Shown here: positions 56,101-64,000 of the stretch, piece after piece | How the letters are laid out: the number at the start of each line of letters is the position of its first letter | How positions within the stretch are numbered: position 1 is the first letter of the stretch | Origin: Hydractinia symbiolongicarpus | Taxonomy: Eukaryota > Cnidaria > Hydrozoa > Anthoathecata > Hydractiniidae | Reading direction: 5' to 3' | NCBI RefSeq assembly: GCF_029227915.1 | Contig: NC_079886.1 | Location: forward strand, 22,296,501 to 22,360,500 | Length of the DNA stretch: 64,000 nt | Translations under genes and position numbers: made by a program | Notes under the pieces: model-generated | The model's input: only the letters and a program-made list of their open reading frames with translations | Told to the model about the DNA's origin: nothing | The model's database searches: none

Positions 56101-58357
56101 CTTTTGCTAAACTAAATGGATGATCTTTTTTACTTTTTAAACATGATAATTTTTGTTTTTTATTTTATAAAATTATAAAATCTTTTAAATATATGCCTTT
56201 TTATGAATCAAATTTATATTAAAGAATCCTTTTCAAATAAACTTCCTTAAACAAGATGCCAGTTATTTAAAGAATATTTGGTAAATTTGCTAAAGGTTTT
56301 CCATAATTTAACTAATTTTAAATTGCACTGTGGAAATGGACAGAATATTATTTCATGATCTATACGCTTTTTATTAGATGTAGACTCATTTCAACATAGT
56401 TTTCATTTATGTAACCAATGGTGTTCAGATGTGTGTTCATTGTATTAACAAAAAAAACCCCAAGCAATCAAAATGATCTTTTGTCTATTACATCATCTAT
56501 AAAACTTGTTGTGAAATGCACCTGATTTATTTTTTTAAAGATCCAACCTAGCAAAATTCCGAACAAATTTGTATGAGCTGAGAGAAAATCGAAAAATATC
56601 TCCAAAAGCATTTATGCATATAATGTCAAATTTGTTATATGGAAGAAGGTATGTTAATTTTTAAGGGAGTATATCCTTAAATTATTTTTTTATTCTAGTA
56701 AAACTGTCCATTTAATTTTGTATTGAGGAAATTTTTATCTTGTTGGACTGTTTGAAAACAAGTTGAGCTGTTGTTGTTGTTGCTAGGGCAATATCATTTA
56801 TCTTTAAGGTTCGGTCCCTATTTTGTCGAACCAGTTATTGCTGGCCTTCATCCAAAAACTAATGAACCATTCATAGCTTCTGCCGATTTGATTGGTTGTA
56901 CGATGGAGCCAGAAGATTTTGTTGTATCAGGAACTTGTGCTGACCAATTATACGGTTTGTAAAGTTGTTGTCAAGTCCTAAGCGCATTAATTAACTGTTA
57001 ACCAGAGCTTAAACACGTTTTTTTCAGTTTTTATATAAATATTTAATTTTACCTTGAAAGTTGCTAAGCAGCGAGACACTCCTAACATTTACGCTGAAAA
57101 AAAAAATTCTTTTTTTCATGGAACTTTTTTGTAGGTTATCCAGGTTTAAGCCTAACTTAAGCTTAACTTTTCAAATTTTCAACTTGCCCAACACCATAGC
57201 TTCAGCCTAAAACAGGAGATCCATGGTAAAGGCCCCAGTAAAATTACTATCAAAAAGGGTAATTTGAAGGTGTTTATAAAATTTTCTCTGCAGTCTTAAA
57301 AACTTAGCTTTTACTAGCTTTAACTGGTGGTTTTGGTTCTGTTTAGGAATGTGTGAATCACTTTGGGAACCCGACATGAGCCCAGAAGACTTGTTTGAAT
57401 GTATATCTCAAGCTATATTAAACGCACAGGACCGCGATGCTCTGGCTGGATGGGGGGCCACTGTTCATATTATGTAAGTAATTAAAAGATTGTTGACAAT
57501 TCAAAACGTAAGTTGCGAGTGTGTTCTCAAATTTGAGCCTCACCTCACAGACTTTTGTTTTTGCCGTGTCTGTAACAGAAATATTAAGGAAGAAACCGTC
57601 AATGCAATATCCCTGACTGCAGTTGTGACGTTAAATGGTCTGTGTCTCCATGATAATTTTCACTAAAATTCGTGTAAAGAAGAATGTAATAGACTTTTTT
57701 TTAACTTCTCTTCAACAAGATATTTTGCTGATAAAACTCGCTCAAATGTATTTAAAAGTATTTTATGTATACTTAAAAACTTTTGCGAAACTTGTGAGAC
57801 GAAGGTTACATAATAAAATATTGTATATTGGTTGCAACAACATCCAACTTAATTTTCACAAATATGAAAAAAATACTTTTTTGTGTTCCGAATATTTTCA
57901 ATTAAAATGATATAGTCGCTTAAGTGATCACGCAAGGTTGCTTGAGTTATCACGCAAGGTTGCTTGAGTGATCACGCAAGGTTGCTTGAGTTATCACGCA
58001 AGGTTGCTTGAGTAAGGTTGCTGATCACGGAAGGTTGCTTGAGTGATCATGGAAGGTTGCTTGAGTTTTCATGAAAGGTTGCATGAGTTATCACGGAAGG
58101 TTGCTTGAGTTAACATAACACAATTTATCAGCTATTGAAAGTGGTAACAAATTGTTGACGATGGCGAAACCAAATTTCTTAAACTTGCCAAAAGACATAA
58201 AATTAAGAAAATTCGGGAATTCTTATTACCGAGAAAATGTCAATTTTCACCTTTGAAAAGAAAAGTAATTTTTGTTTTTCGGTGGTTATATCTGTTGATT
58301 TTCTTTAGAGAGAAAGCTAAAGTCACCACAAAAACTCTTAAAGCACGGATGGATTAG
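53181..58357 (+). CDS. PSMB3, proteasome subunit beta type-3
   Basis: Non-catalytic beta-3 subunit of the 20S core. Exons: a first exon holding only the ATG (proposed 53181-53183, followed by GTAGGG), then 55875-56059, 56541-56648, 56809-56954, 57347-57473, 58309-58357. The last five are in phase and encode 204 aa; with the initiator methionine this gives 205, the human length. Landmarks: [84 protein letters not shown] and the C-terminus [12 protein letters not shown]. Family homologues start MSIMSYNG, so an upstream ATG exon is expected. The placement at 53181 is the best fit seen but unproven; initiation at 55881 is the alternative. Confidence 0.93.
53669..54126. mobile_element. TIR element with internal perfect hairpin
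   Basis: Ends CAAGAGTGCCGATAAGCCG and, inverted, CAAGAGGGTGCCGATAAGCC. Near its left end GCATACGCCGTAAAAA and its exact complement (53687-53727) form a 16-bp stem with a nine-base loop. No coding capacity. In PSMB3 intron 1 by the present model. Confidence 0.75.
54167..54369. mobile_element. small TIR element (GGAGGTAAA family), copy 2
   Basis: Relative of 4434-4644; ends GGAGATAAA and TTTACCTCC. Lies 40 bases from the previous element. Confidence 0.6.
57916..58112. repeat. 23-bp minisatellite in PSMB3 last intron
   Basis: About eight copies of GATCACGCAAGGTTGCTTGA-type units, alternating TGATCACG and TTATCACG variants, with later units diverged (GGAAGGTTGC). Confidence 0.9.
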
Positions 58358-58445
58358 GTCATTTTCATGCCGAAAACTTCGAATCATCTCAATGGAAATG
58401 CAAGTTTGTTCACTGTTGCTCTGTAAAATATTTTCAAACTTCGTA

Positions 58446-58451
58446 AATAAA
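58446..58451 (+). terminator. PSMB3 polyadenylation signal
   Basis: AATAAA about 90 bases after the PSMB3 stop codon. Confidence 0.5.
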
Positions 58452-58793
58452 AAACCATGAAAATCTTTGATTGTTGTTTTTGTAAACTAGTCGTGAAATA
58501 TTCCCACATCACTATTTCGGGTTATCACTACGATTATAGGAACGTCCTAAATAATTTACCCAAATTGGCTCACAGATAAACAGCAGGTGGGCTGTTTTCA
58601 ACATGTTAACTCGATAAAACAATCGGACGCAGTAGAAAATGTTTTTCATCCAAACTTGATATCTCTATTTAGTTTTAAAACATATTTAAAGTTTATTCCT
58701 TTTCGTAAAAGTTAATCATCGCGATATTTTTTAACAACACAACTTGATCTTTTTTCGTTTTTTTTTTCACTTTCTTTCTAAATAAAGCTTTCA

Positions 58794-58979
58794 TTACTTT
58801 TTCTGCTTTTTAAACATTTCGCGAATATCTTTGCAAGCCATTGGCCTTTCCACTAACTGCTTTTCATTTCTCACCTTCTCTTCGGGATGAAGATCCTTAG
58901 CGATATCAATATTCATTTTTAGTACCCGTGATATCCTCTTCTTTGGGTTAGTTTGTGTTGGGTTAGCAAATTTCTTATC
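58794..58979 (-). other. unassigned short minus-strand frame
   Basis: 61 codons ending at TAA 58794-58796, lysine-rich with a defined end: VERPMACKDIREMFKKQKK and stop. KDIREMF loosely recalls PCNA-interacting or transposase N-/C-terminal motifs. It may be a terminal exon (a possible AG precedes AAATTTGC) or a transposon scrap. Family unknown. Confidence 0.22.
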
Positions 58980-60212
58980 TTAATCTAAATTGGAAGAAAA
59001 TCGTTGAATTGACTAATTCGCGAAAAATAATGTTCGGGAAATGTATTTTGTCTGACCTCGCGAAATTAATCAACTAGTCTTCTCGTATTTGCTTCGACAT
59101 GATTATGAGATAGCAGCAACTGGCACAAGAACTTGCCATTAAGGCGTGTTCACGCAATATTGCAGAGCTGAAAGCGGAAGTCCTGTTTACAATGCAAAAG
59201 TCAGTAATGGATATGACATGTGTTCATTCTCAGCGATAAAGTCGTAAAACCAACATTAATAGCTGCTTGTTTCGAGCATAATAAGTATTGCTGGTCCTCA
59301 AATTCTTTGCTTTTTATTTGTAACCAGGTCTATATTGGCTAGCATTTCAAAGAACAATTTTAGATTAATATTTTTGTTTGTTTGGATTTTAACGTTTCTG
59401 ATGAGTAGACACCAATCAAACGAAAATTGGTCCTTAAATTCAAAATGTCGTTCCTTCAACTCCAACATCTGATAGCTTCGCATTATAGATATTTTGTACG
59501 TCATGATGTACTTATAATCCATAATTTTCTGGCATTCTCAGATTACAAAAAAGGTGTGGTCAACATCGTATCAAACAGAAGAAATAAACTCTGAAAAAGG
59601 GAGCGAACATTAATGGCCAATATTTATTTACCTTTCGCAAAATTACACGTGCTAATAGAAATCTGTACTGACCTCCTTGTTTTGGTCATCAACTACAAAT
59701 ACGGTCTTTTGGCATCTTTCCAACCAACAACAAAAGTTAATCAATAGATTACAAATTCATCAATCAAAAAAAAATTTACCAGACAAAGCCTAAACAAAAC
59801 TGGTGAGGCAAATAAAAAAGGACTCATTGTCGGCCTTTATTTGAAGGGGCGCTCACTAAATTTTTCTTTTGACAGACGTTTATGGGAAATAGTAAAAAGG
59901 CTTCACAAAACAAAAGTTTGAATATCCAATCATCTTTTCTTTTCTATTTTTTACAATATGTACACTTTCATATTACTATAAAAAATCAAATAAAATAAAA
60001 GTTTTGAAAATGTTGTTTTGCCGAAGATTTAGTGTTAGATTACAAACCCTTAACATCAAACTCTTCACAGGATAACACAAGCAAAATTTTTGAAGACAGT
60101 TGCCTCCCCTGGGTTAAAAAAACACACCTGAAGCAAAAAAAACGTAGGCAAAATTGATTATTTTCTGACATTGTCCTACCCGTGCGACATTATATTATCC
60201 ATATATATACTA

Positions 60213-60370
60213 CAGTGGAATATCTCTATCTCGAACTTGCAAGGGACCAAAAAATTTGTTCGAGATAAAGAAAGTTCGAGATAAAGAAAAGAAAATACCT
60301 TAGGCTGACCACAAAGTGACCGAGAGTTTAGTTCGAGATAGAGAGTAGTCGAGATAGAGAGATTTTACTG
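60213..60370. mobile_element. MITE with pogo/Tc1-like ends
   Basis: 158 bp flanked by TA. Ends CAGTGGAATATCTCTATCTC and, inverted, CAGTAAAATCTCTCTATCTC; TCGAGATA motifs are repeated inside. Non-coding. Confidence 0.8.
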
Positions 60371-60436
60371 TATAGACAAAGTACTTTGCCATGGCATAAA
60401 ACGAAGAAAAAAATTGAACAGCTGAAACATTTTTCA

Positions 60437-63056
60437 TCAACCGGCACGTATCTGTGTTCTTGCTTTATCCAAAATATCTTTCTTTATTTTAGGATAGTTC
60501 GGATGTTTCCCCAGTACCTATTATGATAAACAAACACGAAAAATTTGAATAGAAAATTTTCTACAATGTATAAGTACCAAAACAAGTCACACTTACCTTG
60601 TGACAAACGTCAATCGCATCAACCACTCTCTTTGCCTTCAAATAATTAAACGCTAAACGATAACCTAAAAAAAAAAAAAAATTGATTGGAGATAAAGTCA
60701 CTTCACTAGATGAAATTTACTGACTAAAACCAGTGAAACCCATAAACCCTTTTGCTTAGACTAAAGACAACATTATAATATATATTGCCTATAGTGTACC
60801 AAGTTTAAAGAAAGCAACATGATTTGTTTTTTCCCAAAACGCGTCAAAAGGTCAGTAAATGATTTGCCTTTTCTAACTAGACTTCTTATCTTTTCCTGAT
60901 TTCCAATTTACTGGCCAGCCTTTCATGTCAGATTTTACCACGCACACAAAAAAACAAAGCCACATTTGTGGCCACATTTTAACGACGAGCGCATATGCAT
61001 AGTCCGGGTGGCGTATATAGCGTGTATGTGACGTGTATGTGAATGATTCGTCTCAAAGATAACGTGTATATATCGTGTATACGGGTGGCGTATATGTCGC
61101 GTGCATACGTGTTGTGACTATGCAAAGTTTAAACAGATTTCTAGTATGTAAAGTGTGTACGGATACCGAGTATATGGCATGGAAAACTTGAATGGATGAC
61201 GTGTATAGAAAAATATACCAATTGGACAACACCAGACAAAATGAAAGAGATTACTCACCAATTGCTGGATTGGACTCATTGGTAAACTTCCAAGCGTTCT
61301 CGTAATTCAACGCAGCATCTTTATACGATTGTTCTTTCTCCATGATAAAACCCATATATTCCCAGGCTTTCGCACAACTCTGTACAGACAATATAAATAA
61401 ACAAATTAGTAATTCGATGTTTAGCAAGAAAATACGGCAACTGCACGCTTTTTGTCGTACTAAATACTTTAGAAAATATTACAGTCACTGTAACGACAAC
61501 CACAACAACCACAACAACAACGACAACGACAACAACAACGACAACAACAACGACAACAACAACGACCACGCACAGTAACAACGACATTGGATTAATAATT
61601 TATAGATAAAAAAGAAAAAAATGTTCTCTTTTAATACAAGCAAAACAAATAAAATACCTTGTTAAATGTTAAGCATCTTTTTAAAAGCTCTTGCGCCATG
61701 TCGTATTTTCCGCTCTAAAAACATCCGTAAGTCATCACAAACCAGCAGTATATGCTTTTCAAACGAAGATAAAAACATAGGGGAAGGAGTGCTAAGATTG
61801 TTAGAAGAAACTTTAAAAAAATACGTACCTGGATGTACACATCAGCAAGCAGCAACCAACACTTCTCGAAATCATCTGCATCCTAATAATGTGAAAGATA
61901 GCCTTAAGTTACAATATTTTGATTAAAATTACAGCAACAATCACTCTGATAAAATTCATTATGTCGTCTGAACATGAAATTATTTGTCGTATAAAAAAAC
62001 AGCCTACCTCCGCATACCAGTCCATTTTTGCAACGCGTTTCAATTGGTTTCTCGCTTTTGGAGTTTGTTTCAAAATCATGTAAGCAGTAGCCATACCCAA
62101 TAATGCTGGAACATAGTCTTTCTAAAAAATAAGAAAATGTAAAAAATTTTTTTATGAAACAATTTGTGCGTATCATTATTCCAAAAACAATATTTACACG
62201 ACACTTGCACCATATTTACACCATATATACGCCATATTTACACGACACTTACACCACATTCACGTCATATTTACGCCATATTTAAACCGGTTTTACACAA
62301 AACCTGTGCCATTTTTACGACACCCACACGACACTTGCGCCATATTTACCCGACATTTGCATTCTTATTTACGATAAAAAACGATATTTTGATAGGTGTA
62401 AATAAATGATGATTTTGAATTAAAAAATGCGTTACTATTCTAAGGGTAGTGAGACAAGATTAATTTTCCTCGAACAACCATTTTAACTCAATGTCCTCGC
62501 ATATCTCACTTGCACGAATTTCATGACTTCTCATTCTAGGCCTCTCATAAAAGTATCAATTTTTTACAATGTGAGCGCCATTAACAGAAGAAAATAAAAA
62601 AAAAGGAACTGAACACCAGACGAACCTCTGATTGAGCTATCTCCATCAGATTACTCAAAGCTTTTTGAACTAGAGTGGAATTCTTTGTACTCATCAAAAG
62701 AGTGTTCTGTAATATTTTATGCTTGAAACGACTTTGTTTCGGTTTCACATCCTGAAAATAAACAAAGAAGTCCTTTCCTATTAAATAAATAAAATAATAT
62801 GGCTGATTTTACTATTAGTTACTCGCATCCAATAATACATATTCTCCATAACATTTTTCAGCCACAACTCAAATGCTTACGTTACCTTTAAAAGTTTTTC
62901 AGCTGTCTTGATAGCCATTTGTTCTGAGTCGTGCTTCTCTGTTGCACTGGAAAAAACGTTTCGTTGGTTTATATCATTGCTTTTGTTTAAATAAACAATG
63001 TTAAAACTTAATCACTTACTTGACTTCGTTACCAACAGATTCAAATGTCTCACCAC
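60437..63056 (-). CDS. TTC21 family (IFT139), 3' exons
   Basis: C-terminal ~239 aa of a tetratricopeptide protein of the intraflagellar transport A complex (retrograde ciliary transport). Exons in coding order: 63056-63020, 62946-62886, 62751-62626, 62121-62008, 61882-61829, 61714-61658, 61379-61259, 60664-60597, 60517-60437; all in phase. Landmarks: [98 protein letters not shown], and the end [20 protein letters not shown]. The pattern follows human TTC21B closely; TTC21A cannot be excluded. About 1000 upstream residues must lie beyond the right edge. Confidence 0.93.
61010..61180. repeat. degenerate CGTGTATATG repeats in TTC21 intron
   Basis: Irregular repeats of a CGTGTATRTG-like decamer. 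A complementary-looking degenerate array (GCCATATTTACACGACACTT) lies at 62188-62350 in another intron of the same gene. Confidence 0.6.
61495..61575. repeat. (AAC/GAC)n trinucleotide repeat
   Basis: ACAACAACGACAACAACAAC-type repeat in a TTC21 intron. The poly-valine and poly-asparagine frames through it are artefacts. Confidence 0.95.
62188..62350. repeat. degenerate ~11-bp array in TTC21 intron
   Basis: Repeats of CGCCATATTTA and CACGACACTTG units, about fourteen in all, imperfect. Confidence 0.75.
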
Positions 63057-64000
63057 CTGAAATTAAGAACAAAAAAAAAATGCTTAACCTCTTAACAGTG
63101 TTTATAAGAACCGCTATCTGGTATTCAATATTAAGTTTTTATGCAAGCTGTACAAGCATTAGCACACATTAACTACAATCTTGACAAGACAGCTAATTTC
63201 GAAGTTCTTCTTTAGTGTTAAAAAATACAATTGTCTAGAGATAAGTGCCATGTTTAATAATAGCGGAACATACTTTTTGATAGAAATCGATTTGATAGTA
63301 ACATAAAATCGATCGACGTCGATCGATTTGATGTTACTAAAAATAGAACTTGCATAATCTTTATCGATCGACATCGACCTGGCGGTCGAATTCGATCGAA
63401 TTCAAAAGTAGGATTGCTTTCTACTTTTTTGTCGATCGATTGAAATTTATCCAATAAGATTGATTTATACCCACGTGATGTAAACAAATCGATGAAGAAA
63501 TAAGCATTCACTGAGAAGCGGGAAAAAGAGAAAAATGGCTGCAAACATTTTAAACAAACAAAAATTTAATTGCATATTTGATTTAACAACAGGTAACACT
63601 ATTCAACACAAGGAAACGTCAAAAGATGAAAATACATCACCGATAAGTGAATATTCACAGATAAATGTTGAGGAAATTACATAACATTTGTAGAATAGGT
63701 TCCCAGATTTTAGTGTGTTGGGGCAATTCCACGAGAAGTTTTAAAAACAGTCTCAATAAACAAAGAGTTTGTAGGGAAATGGCTGAAAAATTTTAGAAGA
63801 ATATTTAAAAATATTTTTGCTTATCGTATTTACATGTCATGAAATTTTAAGTACATAAAATAATAATGATATTGAGATATCATTATTTTATATCAAATTT
63901 GTGTTATTGTTTTGAAATAAATTTGAATGATTCGCCATCAATCGAGGTATGGTCGAATGTAAGTGGAACTCAATTTTTATAAGAACGCCATCGATCGATT
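63057..64000. other. TTC21 intron with GATCGATC palindromes
   Basis: No further TTC21 exon is visible. A near-perfect palindrome (about 63297-63338) centres on GACGTC with ATCGATCGAC arms. ATCGATCGA motifs recur near 63362, 63432 and at the right edge. A 49-codon + strand frame (63535-63684) lies between. Confidence 0.5.
63535..63684 (+). other. unassigned short frame MAANILNKQKF...
   Basis: 49 codons from ATG to TAA, starting MAANILNKQKFNCIFDLTTG and ending in an acidic tail (INVEEIT). Bracketed by ATCGATCGA motifs, so it may be the remnant of a mobile element. Not recognised. Confidence 0.2.

Larger units (their letters stand above)
58358..60436. other. spacer between convergent PSMB3 and TTC21
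   Basis: Contains the PSMB3 3' UTR, one unassigned minus-strand open stretch (58794-58979) and a small TIR element (60213-60370). No other gene supported. Confidence 0.5.

Noticed and set aside
57580..57663. Alternative last exon for PSMB3 (AACAG acceptor in the right phase, reading [11 protein letters not shown]...)
   Set aside because: It fits the phase but not the family; the exon at 58309-58357 restores the conserved KTLKARMD end and the exact 205-aa length.
61321..61587. Poly-valine minus-strand frame
   Set aside because: Produced by the trinucleotide repeat; the true TTC21 exon there is in another frame.
1..64000. CRISPR arrays, bacterial operons, rRNA genes
   Set aside because: The window is clearly a spliced animal genome; the tandem arrays have no uniform repeat-unique-spacer structure.

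Overview
This is eukaryotic, AT-rich animal DNA: short exons, GT..AG introns, abundant transposon debris and metazoan housekeeping genes. The mix of elements (RTE-type LINEs with a zinc finger, a Penelope-like GIY-YIG fragment, a Ty1/copia deletion derivative, tRNA SINEs, many small TIR elements) and the level of divergence from human proteins fit an early-branching invertebrate. A hydrozoan cnidarian is my best guess, but this is inference.

Layout. (1) 856-25367, + strand: HAT1, type B histone acetyltransferase, 15 exons. Its first intron (about 15.6 kb) holds a LINE fragment invaded by a SINE and a TIR element carrying a minisatellite, a short copia element with intact LTRs, a long RTE-type LINE, a second LINE fragment and a Penelope-like fragment between inverted repeats. 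(2) 27268-35111, + strand: a 13-exon model in unbroken phase, predicting about 946 aa with two tandem Smad4-like MH1 domains, a disordered linker, an extended PHD (ePHD) and three PHD-like fingers, but no MH2. I know of no described protein with this architecture; it is the main novelty here. (3) 52723-40968, - strand: a type II PIP kinase (PIP4K2), 11 exons. One 90-nt frame-preserving exon adds 30 residues in the distal activation loop; without it the protein is 406 aa, the human length. A large intron contains a decayed LINE with a hAT-type element and two SINEs. (4) 53181?-58357, + strand: proteasome subunit beta type-3, head to head with PIP4K2. (5) 63056-60437, - strand: the last ten exons of a TTC21/IFT139 gene, which continues past the right edge.

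The genes are not one pathway. HAT1 and the MH1/PHD gene are both chromatin-related and lie in tandem, but this may be chance. Exons were built by hand from splice sites, phase and remembered family sequence; none was checked against transcripts or databases. The rest is intron, intergenic DNA and mobile elements, described below.
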